Source: a virus. Taken from it: a DNA stretch of 37,098 nucleotides. Numbering within the stretch: position 1 is the stretch's first letter; every line of letters begins with the position of its first letter. The DNA lies in the IMG/VR virus record IMGVR_UViG_3300014962_000023, positions 1-37,098 of that record; one strand, written 5' to 3'. The notes under the pieces are model-generated. The model worked only from the letters and a program-made list of their open reading frames with translations. It searched no databases and was not told the origin of the DNA. A program made the translations under genes and the position numbers. Below, piece by piece: positions 25,441-30,999 of the stretch.

Positions 25441-26249
25441 GTCCAGCAATACCCTTCGTCGCATTGGTCCGTGTCGGGGCTGAAGCCGGGGAGCATGTCT
25501 TGGGCTTCAGCAATGGCCTCGCGTAGCGGTCGCGCAAATCGCGTGAGGTAGACGCGGTCTTTGCCCAACTTGGAGCGGCGAGCGTTGAGGGTGTCCTCCA
25601 ATTGGGCGGAACGTTCAAATAGTTCGGGCTCGTCGCGGCGCATCTCGGCCCACATCTGCGGTCGATGAAATGGGCAGAAGAAGCACGAGGACTTTGGAGG
25701 CACGGGCAGACCCGCGTCGGCGATGAGCTGCTGGCACGCCGAGCGGTCAAGTCCCAATTCCACTAGCGGGTAGACGGGCCGCTCGTAGGGCTCAACGCGC
25801 TTATTACTCACGCGAATGATCTCGTCGGTACTGATGCCAATGCACACGGTGGCAGGGTCTTCCTTGCTGGCTCCCTGAACCTTGAGCCACTTGCCTACGA
25901 CTTTGATCTTGAAATCTGCCGTGCACAAGCGATTGCCGGGTGCGCCGTTGTCCATGCGGACGGGGATCGGCAACGAACGGGAACCTTCCTTCATGAGACG
26001 GCCCCACAGGGTTTCGGTCGTGCCGTCGCGCTTGACGCGGTCCAACTCATGCACGAGCAGTCCACGCTCACCGGCCCACGGGATGGCGACGTCGCGAACG
26101 TAGTCAAGGGTGGCCGGGTGCTCCGAGTCGTCGCCCACGTTGGCGAACAGGGCGTCGGTGACCTCGTAGCCGAGGCGGCCCTGGCAGGCCAGCACAAGCA
26201 TGGCCGTGGACTGCACGCCACCGCCGTAGGAGATGACTGTGAGGCTCAT
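25437..26249 (-). CDS. PAPS reductase / DndC-like adenine nucleotide alpha-hydrolase
   Basis: 270 aa, ATGA-coupled at both ends. The PP-loop is TVISYGGGVQSTAM (residues 4-17). A CXXC pair occurs in SSCFFCPFHRP near residue 190, and a C-terminal Cys pair in QCDEGYC. The family is widespread in actinophages, with proposed roles in sulfur metabolism or DNA phosphorothioation (DndC). No dndB, D or E neighbours are present, so a role in DNA modification is not shown; a sulfur or nucleotide-activation role is also open. Confidence 0.85.
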   Translation of the reverse strand: MSLTVISYGGGVQSTAMLVLACQGRLGYEVTDALFANVGDDSEHPATLDYVRDVAIPWAGERGLLVHELDRVKRDGTTETLWGRLMKEGSRSLPIPVRMDNGAPGNRLCTADFKIKVVGKWLKVQGASKEDPATVCIGISTDEIIRVSNKRVEPYERPVYPLVELGLDRSACQQLIADAGLPVPPKSSCFFCPFHRPQMWAEMRRDEPELFERSAQLEDTLNARRSKLGKDRVYLTRFARPLREAIAEAQDMLPGFSPDTDQCDEGYCWT

Positions 26250-26599
26250 GGTGTCTCCTCAGGCATCCCGTAGCCCGCTGCCCTCAGCAGCGCCACGAGG
26301 TCGGACAGGCAGAGGACGGCCGGCCACTGCTCGATGGACGCGGGGCCCTGGCCGTCGAGGCGCAGGACGCCGATGCCCAGCACGCCGTCGGCCGCTCGCT
26401 CGTTGAGCTGACGCATCAGCGCCGGCAGGTCGAGGCCGCGACGGGCCTTGATCTCCAGGTCGATGCCGACGAGGCCGGTGACGTCGGAGCCCGAGCGCCC
26501 CGCGCCGACGGGCTCGGCGTGCGGGAAGCCGTTGTCGCGGAGGTAATCGGCGACGATGCGCTGGGAGGCGTAGCCGCGGTGCTTGCGGGACTGAGTCAC
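26246..26599 (-). CDS. PD-(D/E)XK nuclease, Holliday-junction-resolvase-like
   Basis: 117 aa from GTG 26599 (GTGA coupling). N-terminal RKHRGYASQRIVADYLRDNG is the resolvase-type helix; GRSGSDVTGLVGIDLEIKARRG holds the D and E-X-K catalytic residues; LPALMRQLNERAADGVLGIGV completes the core. The size is that of small junction resolvases. Probably resolves recombination intermediates before packaging. The first 60 bases are repeated almost exactly at the start of the gene at 26994-27170. Confidence 0.8.
   Translation of the reverse strand: MTQSRKHRGYASQRIVADYLRDNGFPHAEPVGAGRSGSDVTGLVGIDLEIKARRGLDLPALMRQLNERAADGVLGIGVLRLDGQGPASIEQWPAVLCLSDLVALLRAAGYGMPEETP
26540..26599 (-). repeat. 60-bp direct repeat, copy in the nuclease gene start
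   Basis: The first 20 codons of the nuclease gene match the first 20 codons of the gene at 27111-27170 at 55 of 60 positions, including third codon positions. The repeat ends at the codons for ADYL; after it the two genes are unrelated. Confidence 0.9.
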
Positions 26600-26997
26600 G
26601 AGTCGGCCTCGGGCGTGTGGATGACACAGAGGGGGCCGTATTCGTGGTTCAACGCCTTCCAGGTGTAATTGACGTCATCCGCGACGCGCCGCCACCCCAG
26701 TTTCGAAAAGTAGAAGGTGTGCTGCCACGCATCCCCGTAGTCATCGAGGACTACCGATCCAAGCGGAGGCTCGGGCGGAAGTGCGCGGGAGACGATTTCG
26801 ACGTCAGTGACGGCATTGGAGAAGCCGCCATTGGCGTCACGGCGGAGGACCACGGACCCGACCCAGAGCGACTGGTATTCATCGACCCAGCAACTCCCGG
26901 CGATATCGAAGCCGGGGCGCCTACTGCGCGCGCCAACCGACACCCGCACGTAGTCGCCGGGGTTGAGGCTGGCGATGGTCTCTTCGATGCTGCTCAC
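26596..26997 (-). CDS. Early-operon protein of unknown function
   Basis: 133 aa from GTG 26997, GTGA-coupled to both neighbours. It is beta-rich and Trp/Tyr-rich: LNPGDYVRVSVGARSRRPG, SCWVDEYQSLWVGSVVLRR and WQHTFYFSKLGWRRVADD. The pattern is that of a compact beta-barrel with a short tail. I recognise no family. Translation coupling and normal codon use indicate a real gene. Confidence 0.66.
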   Translation of the reverse strand: MSSIEETIASLNPGDYVRVSVGARSRRPGFDIAGSCWVDEYQSLWVGSVVLRRDANGGFSNAVTDVEIVSRALPPEPPLGSVVLDDYGDAWQHTFYFSKLGWRRVADDVNYTWKALNHEYGPLCVIHTPEADS

Positions 26998-27170
26998 GAC
27001 GCCGCCTTGGGCGCGTCCAGGTCGCCGATGCACTCGGCGGCCGACATGAGGCAGCCCTGCCAGTAGGCCGCGCGCGAGCGCACGTCGTCGAGGTCCTGGC
27101 CGTCGGCCCAGAGGTAGTCGGCGACGATGCGCTGCGAGGCGTAGCCGCGGTGCTTGCGGCATTGAGTCAT
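26994..27170 (-). CDS. Nuclease-fragment chimera, first gene of the early operon
   Basis: 58 aa, ATG 27170 with GGAG upstream. Residues 1-20 (MTQCRKHRGYASQRIVADYL) copy the start of the resolvase-like nuclease; residues 21-58 (DGQDLDDVRSRAAYWQGCL, then SAAECIGDLD) are different and look like the end of another small helical protein. No catalytic residues remain. It may be a decoy or subunit-interfering fragment, or a recombination product; it is also the leading gene after the divergent operator. Confidence 0.62.
   Translation of the reverse strand: MTQCRKHRGYASQRIVADYLWADGQDLDDVRSRAAYWQGCLMSAAECIGDLDAPKAAS
27111..27170 (-). repeat. 60-bp direct repeat, copy in the early operon's first gene
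   Basis: Same 60-bp element as at 26540-26599, with five differences. It begins at the start codon of its gene, so it could have been copied with a translation initiation region. Confidence 0.9.
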
Positions 27171-27187
27171 TTCCTTCTCCCAGGTAG

Positions 27188-27218
27188 TTGACAAGGTGTA
27201 GGTACACCGTGCTACGGT
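27188..27218 (+). promoter_or_regulatory. Rightward promoter of the RHH operon
   Basis: A perfect -35 TTGACA (27188-27193) is followed after 19 nt by TACGGT (27213-27218), matching TAnnnT. The spacing is long, which suggests activation or repression by a bound protein. The ribosome site AAGGGGG lies at 27234-27240 and ATG at 27246. The operator palindrome covers everything after the -35. Confidence 0.6.
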
Positions 27219-27230
27219 GTACCTACACCT
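27194..27230. promoter_or_regulatory. 37-bp palindromic operator between divergent operons
   Basis: Perfect 17-bp arms (27194-27210 and 27214-27230) flank GCT. Each arm contains its own 14-bp dyad: GGTGTAGGTACACC (27195-27208) and GGTGTACCTACACC (27216-27229). The dyad centres are 21 bp apart, two helical turns, which suits two protein dimers on the same DNA face. It overlaps the rightward promoter and lies 24 nt from the first early gene on the other strand. Confidence 0.85.
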
Positions 27231-27245
27231 ACTAAGGGGGACGAC

Positions 27246-27464
27246 ATGGGAACTCGATTCACTACCATCAGCCAGCGCAAGTGGGCGACAATGGGCGCCG
27301 CCTACACCGACCAGTGGATCGGCACGCGGGTGATCTTCACGGGCTGGAACGGCGAGCGCCATGAGGGGGTCATCTCCCGCTTTGACGGGAACTACCCCGT
27401 CGCCACATTCGCCGACGGACGCTGGGCGCGACTTGACCGCACCATTGAGATCGTCAATGCCTAA
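27246..27464 (+). CDS. 72-aa protein of the plus-strand switch operon
   Basis: 72 aa, ATG 27246 with AAGGGGG upstream. The N-terminus is basic (FTTISQRKWATMGAAYTD); the rest looks like a small SH3/KOW-like barrel (GTRVIFTGWNGERHEGVISR, ATFADGRWARLDRTIEIV). It overlaps the RHH gene by 8 nt, so both are translated together. It could be a partner or antagonist of the RHH protein; I do not recognise the family. Confidence 0.7.
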   Translation: MGTRFTTISQRKWATMGAAYTDQWIGTRVIFTGWNGERHEGVISRFDGNYPVATFADGRWARLDRTIEIVNA

Positions 27465-27600
27465 CGCGCCCAAGACTCCAGCCCGCAACATCCGCATCCC
27501 CGACGACCTCTGGCTCGCCGCGCAGGATAAGGCGGCAGCCAAGGGGGAGTCCGTGTCCGATGTGGTGCGTCGGGCGCTGGAGCGGTACGTCAGTCGCTGA
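27457..27600 (+). CDS. Ribbon-helix-helix (CopG/Arc-like) DNA-binding protein
   Basis: 47 aa. The ATG lies 8 nt inside the upstream gene. NIRIPDDLWLAAQDKAAAKG then ESVSDVVRRALERYV has the short strand, helix A, turn and helix B of the RHH fold, as in CopG and Arc. Such proteins dimerise and insert a beta ribbon into the major groove, usually at tandem or palindromic operators, like the 37-bp palindrome 227 bp upstream. Autoregulation and repression of the divergent early operon are likely; it is the only plausible repressor I see. Its stop is 1 nt from the end of the convergent methyltransferase. Confidence 0.82.
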   Translation: MPNAPKTPARNIRIPDDLWLAAQDKAAAKGESVSDVVRRALERYVSR

Positions 27601-27601
27601 C

Positions 27602-28663
27602 TCATGCGGCCACCTCCGCGACGCGGGGCAGCAGCAGCGACAGGGCGAGCGCGGCCTGCTGCGGCACGACCCCATTGCCTAGTGCCTTGAGTTGGTCGTT
27701 GCGGCTGATCCCGATGGCGGGGTCGGTGACGTGGCCTGCGGGCAGGCCCATCATCCATTCGACGAACGCGGGGCTCAGCCGTGGTTGTCCGGTTCGCCCA
27801 GGCTCAGTGGGGGCTGGTGCGGGTCGTCCGATGGTGCGTTCCCATCGGGCGATGGCGGGGCGGTAGTCGCCCCAATTGATGCGAGTGCGTTCTCCAAGTT
27901 CTGCGGCTGATCCGATGGCCGAGCCCAGATATTCTGGTTCCTGTCCTCGCCGTTCTGCGCGCGTGGCGTCGGCAACATCCGCTGAGCCTCGATCGCCAGC
28001 GATCTCCCGTGCGGCGCGGGCCTGCCGTCCGACGACATCTGACGCGGGGCCCACTCGTCCCACCACTCCAGCGTCTTGCCCTCGCCCATGTCGTTGACCG
28101 CTGGCGTCGGCAGCAGCGCCGCCGCCACGTTCGCCAGCGAGGCGTAGTCCGTCGTGCTGCTCGGCAGGCCACGCGAGTGATCCGCTACCGGGGTAGGCAA
28201 CGATGAAGAGTCGGGCGCGCTGGTGGCAGGCACCGGCGTCGGACGCTCGTACAAGTCCCCATTCCGCAGACCACCCCACGCTGGCAAGGTCAGCGAGGAC
28301 AGTGTCAAAGCCCAAAGTGAGGTGACCTCGGACGTTTTCCAGCACGACGAGCCGGGGTCCCAGGTCGCGAATGGCGCGCAGGACATGAGGCCATAGGTGT
28401 CGGACGTCATCGGTTCCCTTTCGCTTGCCCGCGTGGCTGAACGGCTGGCAGGGGTAGCCGCCGGTGAGGATGTCCACGGGCTCCAGCTGCGTGAAGTCCA
28501 CGGCGGTCACGTCGCCGTAGTTGGGGACGTCGGGCCAGTGGTGGGCCAGGATCGCGGACGGGGCCTTGTCGTACTCAACGTGCCACGCGACCTCGCCCCC
28601 CAGGACCGACTGCACGCCCATGTCCAGGCCGCCGTAGCCGGAGAACAGGGAGCCGATCCTCAT
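27602..28663 (-). CDS. C5-cytosine DNA methyltransferase
   Basis: 353 aa from ATG 28663, ATGA-coupled to the Lsr2-like gene (an upstream in-frame start at 28681 is unlikely). Motif I is SLFSGYGGLDMG (residues 5-16); motif IV GGYPCQPFSHAG has the catalytic C72; motif VI is VVLENVRG; motif VIII QRARLF; motif X GNGVVPQQA near the C-terminus. The linker between VIII and IX, with repeated VADA-type units, is the target-recognition region. No cognate restriction enzyme is beside it, so it probably protects phage DNA from host restriction. Confidence 0.93.
   Translation of the reverse strand: MRIGSLFSGYGGLDMGVQSVLGGEVAWHVEYDKAPSAILAHHWPDVPNYGDVTAVDFTQLEPVDILTGGYPCQPFSHAGKRKGTDDVRHLWPHVLRAIRDLGPRLVVLENVRGHLTLGFDTVLADLASVGWSAEWGLVRASDAGACHQRARLFIVAYPGSGSLAWPAEQHDGLRLAGERGGGAAADASGQRHGRGQDAGVVGRVGPASDVVGRQARAAREIAGDRGSADVADATRAERRGQEPEYLGSAIGSAAELGERTRINWGDYRPAIARWERTIGRPAPAPTEPGRTGQPRLSPAFVEWMMGLPAGHVTDPAIGISRNDQLKALGNGVVPQQAALALSLLLPRVAEVAA
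27775..28410 (-). other. Alternative +1-frame ORF inside the methyltransferase (probably a shadow)
   Basis: 211 codons are open in the +1 frame relative to the methyltransferase. The product is rich in Ser/Pro/Trp with repeated LPTP units (SSLPTPVADHSRG, LLPTPAVNDMGEGK, MLPTPRAQNGEDR). LPTP units are the +1 reading of VADA units of the methyltransferase, and SSCWKTS is the +1 reading of VVLENV. Proteins of this look are annotated in other actinophage genomes, so I record it, but a frame shadow is the simplest explanation. Confidence 0.2.
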
Positions 28664-28839
28664 GCGCGGCTCATCTCCCACTCCGCGTACCGCTGGTAGA
28701 CGTCGGCAGGGATGCGGCCGCGGCGGCCGACGTCAAGGCCGCGCTCGGCGGCCCAGGCGCGGACCACGGCGGGCGTCGGGCGGGTGGCGGCCTTCACCTC
28801 GACGGCGAAGGCGGGGTCCATGCGGGTCTCGTCGGTCAT
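28660..28839 (-). CDS. Lsr2-like DNA-binding mini-protein
   Basis: 59 aa. AVVRAWAAERGLDVGRRGRI then PADVYQRYAEWE is the C-terminal AT-hook-like DNA-binding domain of Lsr2, including the RGR motif that enters the minor groove of AT-rich DNA. The N-terminal dimerisation domain of full Lsr2 is missing. A short Asp/Thr-rich start precedes it. It is coupled by ATGA to both neighbours. It could compete with host Lsr2, the xenogeneic silencer, for prophage or early promoters. Confidence 0.85.
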   Translation of the reverse strand: MTDETRMDPAFAVEVKAATRPTPAVVRAWAAERGLDVGRRGRIPADVYQRYAEWEMSRA

Positions 28840-29060
28840 GAGGTCTCCTTCATTGCGGATACGAGCTGGTCGAATTGGGCGCGCTCCGCGGCCGTCAGCT
28901 CTCCGGCCTGGCGGGCGAGGAGGTACAGGAATGTCTGGCGGTTGGCCCGCAGGCGGGCGGCCCAGATGCGCTCGGTGCGGTCGACGCCGCGCCAGTAGCC
29001 GAGGAATGCGCACACGGCGCCGGTGCCCAGGGCCAGCCACACGGCGGCGGCGGCGCTCAC
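28836..29060 (-). CDS. Small membrane protein 2 of the MTase operon
   Basis: 74 aa from GTG 29060, GTGA-coupled to the upstream gene. One hydrophobic segment (residues 2-22: AAAVWLALGTGAVCAFLGYW) is followed by a helical cytoplasmic part (IWAARLRANRQTFLYLLARQ, LTAAERAQFDQLVSAM). It resembles N-terminally anchored accessory membrane proteins of actinophages. The function is unknown; a link to superinfection exclusion is speculative. Confidence 0.62.
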   Translation of the reverse strand: MSAAAAVWLALGTGAVCAFLGYWRGVDRTERIWAARLRANRQTFLYLLARQAGELTAAERAQFDQLVSAMKETS

Positions 29061-29254
29061 TCGGGCCGCCGGTCGTCGGCGCGGAGGTAGCGGTGGGAGT
29101 CGGCGTCGAGCACGCGCAGGTGCCGCTCGTAGGTGTGATGCCGGCGCCGGTTCTCCCGCTGCTCCCGCTCCCGGCGCGAGTCCTGGAACTGGAAGGCGAC
29201 CATGAGGACGCCAACCCCGACGGCGACGCCGCCCAGGAAGATGAGTGGTTCCAT
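29057..29254 (-). CDS. Small membrane protein 1 of the MTase operon
   Basis: 65 aa, ATG 29254 with GGGGG upstream. One transmembrane segment at residues 3-22 (PLIFLGGVAVGVGVLMVAFQ) is followed by a very basic, His/Arg-rich tail (SRREREQRENRRRHHTYERH). It is the first gene of a four-gene leftward operon with the second membrane protein, Lsr2-like protein and methyltransferase. I recognise no family. Confidence 0.62.
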   Translation of the reverse strand: MEPLIFLGGVAVGVGVLMVAFQFQDSRREREQRENRRRHHTYERHLRVLDADSHRYLRADDRRPE

Positions 29255-29608
29255 TGATGCCCCCTTGCTCCACCCCCTGGAGGCGGGGCGGTCACCGGAG
29301 GCACCGGATCAATGACCTGGGGCTCGACCGCCCCGCCTGCCGCGGACCGGGGGACGATGACGCGGCAGGGCAATTCCTAGACCTGATCCGGCGGCATTTC
29401 CGCGAGCCTGTTTTCGTGCAAGCCGTTGCGGGATGCGCCACGCGCGCGGCGGTCATTGACTAGTCAGGCGTCACCTGGGAGTGCATTTCTTCTGACGGAA
29501 ATCACAGCGAATCGTTATGAACTCGGGGTGTCGATAAACCGATTCCCATGCGACAGTAGGGATTGCGGGCTCAACCGGAGGCCGCGACGCAGTCAGAGAC
29601 GGCACCTG
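29255..29608. other. Divergent intergenic region between MTase operon and integrase
   Basis: No credible gene in either strand. It holds a 13-bp perfect inverted repeat, AGGCGGGGCGGTC (29281-29293) with GACCGCCCCGCCT (29326-29338), and a 10-bp palindrome TGACTAGTCA (29455-29464). Promoters for the leftward operon and the integrase should be here or just downstream; I cannot pick convincing -35/-10 pairs. Confidence 0.5.
29281..29338. repeat. 13-bp inverted repeat upstream of MTase operon
   Basis: AGGCGGGGCGGTC and GACCGCCCCGCCT are perfect complements separated by 32 nt (29294-29325). The left arm is 27 nt upstream of the first membrane gene. No T-run follows, so it is more likely an operator or RNA structure than a terminator. 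Confidence 0.7.
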
Positions 29609-29650
29609 TTCGTAATCGAGTGGTTCCTGGTTCGAGTCCAGGTGCAGGAG
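29609..29650 (+). other. attP: Candidate attP core: 3' half of a Thr(CGT)-like tRNA
   Basis: The segment reads as the 3' part of a tRNA: anticodon loop TTCGTAA with CGT at 29611-29613, five-base stem strand TCGAG, variable loop TGGTT, T-arm CCTGG (29626-29630), loop TTCGAGT (29631-29637), CCAGG (29638-29642), acceptor strand TGCAGGA and discriminator G (29650). The 5' side does not pair, so this is not a tRNA gene. Phage integrases of the tyrosine type commonly use such a segment to integrate and restore the host tRNA. It lies about 195 nt upstream of the integrase start. Confidence 0.82.
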
Positions 29651-29845
29651 CAAGAGGGGTAGAGATGTCCGTTTCGGGCATTTTGCGACCAGTGTGGGAT
29701 ACATCACACAAAATTTCGCGACACGGGTGCGTTACATGCCCCGTTTCAGCCCCCTTCGCCCCATCTCAACGTCCTTTGATTCGCGTGCCGAACGCGCACG
29801 AGAGGTCGACGATGTGGACACCAACTACGGCATCGGGGGATATGA

Positions 29846-30679
29846 ATGCCTGGATTTTCACGAGCACGGGGGACAAATTCTGGGGGGGGGGGGCTCGATG
29901 ACTATGTTTCCTGGCTGCAAGCCTGGGGCGCGTCATCGGGCACCATCCGCCTGCGGATTGCCCACCTGAGCCGCTTTAGCGCCCACGCCAGCCTGTTCAA
30001 TGCGACCGAGGACGACATCGTGTCCTGGCTCATGCAGCCAGGATGGAAACCGCAGACGCGGGCCAGTTACCGCTCGACGCTGAAGTCGTTCTACGGCTGG
30101 ATGGTCAAGACCGGCCGGCGCGAGGATGACCCGACGGCCAACACACGGCCGATCAGGACGCCCCATCAGGTCCAGCCAGTAGCGACCAAGCAGGCCCTTG
30201 ACGCCGCCCTGGCCGCCGCATCCGACCAGGACAGGCTGGCCCTGCTGCTGGCCGGGTACGCCGGGCTCAGGCGCGCGGAGATCGCCTCACTCCATTCGGC
30301 CGACATCCGGCAGGACCACATCGTGGTCATGAAGGGAAAGGGCGGCAAGCAGCGGAAGGTGCCGATCCACGACCGGCTCCGGCCGGAGCTCATGGCTGCC
30401 CAGGCCCGCGGGGGGTATGTCTTCCCCGGTGCCGTCTCCTGGGAGCCGGTGTCGGCCGACGCGATGGGCAGGCGCCTGGCCAGGGCGATGAACTCCAAGG
30501 AGACGGGGCTCACGGCCCACTCCCTGCGAAGATTCTTCGGGACCGAGGTCTACCGGAACTCGAAGGACATTCGCGCGGTCCAGGTGCTCCTGGGCCATTC
30601 GTCGCTGGCCACCACCCAGTCCTATGTCGGCTTCTCTGACGAGGACTTGACGGCGGCCGTGGCTACACTCAGCGCATAG
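29846..30679 (+). CDS. int: Tyrosine-type site-specific integrase
   Basis: 277 aa. SAM-like core-binding domain at residues 17-90 (LDDYVSWLQAWGASSGTIRL) and catalytic domain from about 115. Catalytic residues: R142 (AGLRRAEI), K165 (KGKGGKQRKVP), H225 and R228 (AHSLRRFF), H251 (LLGHSSLATT) and Y260. The start is delicate: codons 13-16 are a run of 12 G, and only ATG 29846, with GGGGGA 5 nt upstream, is in frame at that tract length. The core domain begins directly after the tract and no other in-frame start lies between, so translation must cross it. An in-phase alternative ATG (29842) needs 11 or 14 G. Confidence 0.9.
   Translation: MPGFSRARGTNSGGGGLDDYVSWLQAWGASSGTIRLRIAHLSRFSAHASLFNATEDDIVSWLMQPGWKPQTRASYRSTLKSFYGWMVKTGRREDDPTANTRPIRTPHQVQPVATKQALDAALAAASDQDRLALLLAGYAGLRRAEIASLHSADIRQDHIVVMKGKGGKQRKVPIHDRLRPELMAAQARGGYVFPGAVSWEPVSADAMGRRLARAMNSKETGLTAHSLRRFFGTEVYRNSKDIRAVQVLLGHSSLATTQSYVGFSDEDLTAAVATLSA
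29882..29893 (+). repeat. Homopolymer of 12 G in the integrase start region
   Basis: Twelve consecutive G form codons 13-16 of the integrase frame. It is the longest homopolymer in the window. Slipped-strand mispairing at such tracts switches frames in phase-variable genes of several bacteria; sequencing or assembly error is the alternative. Confidence 0.9.
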
Positions 30680-30688
30680 GGGGAAATC

Positions 30689-30943
30689 ATGAGCAATCAG
30701 CCACAACCGCCGAACCAATACCCGGTCGGCTCCATCGTCAACGGCCACGTCTGGACGGGGACCGACTGGGTGCCCGTCCAGGTCGTCCCGCCGCCGCCGC
30801 AGCCAGCGGCGCCGGTTCAGTTCAAGCAGCCACTATCGGCGAAGTTCCAGGAGCAGCCGGCCGCTGTGAAGGTAGGGGTCATCGCGGCCAGCCTCGTGGT
30901 GTTCCTCATCGTGATCCTGGTCTACGGGCTCCTGAGGGGCTGA
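30689..30943 (+). CDS. Small proline-rich membrane protein
   Basis: 84 aa; ATG 30689 follows GGGGGAAATC and lies 9 nt after the integrase stop, so the two are co-transcribed. The N-terminus is Pro/Gln-rich (SNQPQPPNQYPVGSIVNGHV) with the WTGTDWVPV motif of actinobacterial membrane proteins, then a C-terminal transmembrane helix (VGVIAASLVVFLIVILVYG). It is probably a lysogeny-expressed surface protein; superinfection exclusion is a guess. Confidence 0.75.
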   Translation: MSNQPQPPNQYPVGSIVNGHVWTGTDWVPVQVVPPPPQPAAPVQFKQPLSAKFQEQPAAVKVGVIAASLVVFLIVILVYGLLRG

Positions 30944-30954
30944 CCGTAACGACA

Positions 30955-30995
30955 AAAGCGCCCCCCGCTACCACTGGTAGTCGGGGGGCGCTGTC
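30955..30995. terminator. Bidirectional terminator between converging operons
   Basis: GCGCCCCCCG (30958-30967) pairs with CGGGGGGCGC (30982-30991), extended by CTACC/GGTAG around a 3-nt loop with one bulged T. An A4 run on the left serves as the U-tract for leftward transcription, and TGTCGTTGT on the right is weaker. It ends both the integrase transcript and the lysis/MPE operon. Confidence 0.88.
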
Positions 30996-30999
30996 GTTG

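Noticed and set aside
29245-29463. 72-codon plus-strand ORF upstream of attP
   Set aside because: No ribosome site, no domain, and it runs through the 13-bp inverted repeat.
29609-29650. A complete tRNA gene
   Set aside because: Only the 3' half fits; the upstream bases do not pair with the anticodon stem or acceptor.
29471-29707. Minus-strand ORF containing LDSNQEP over the attP
   Set aside because: This peptide is the antisense reading of a tRNA T-arm and appears as a spurious ORF at many tRNA loci.
29563-29901. Plus-strand ORFs (29563-29901, 29694-29969) running from attP into the integrase start
   Set aside because: They cover the attP, have no ribosome site and end just after the G tract; they matter only as alternative frames for tract-length variants.
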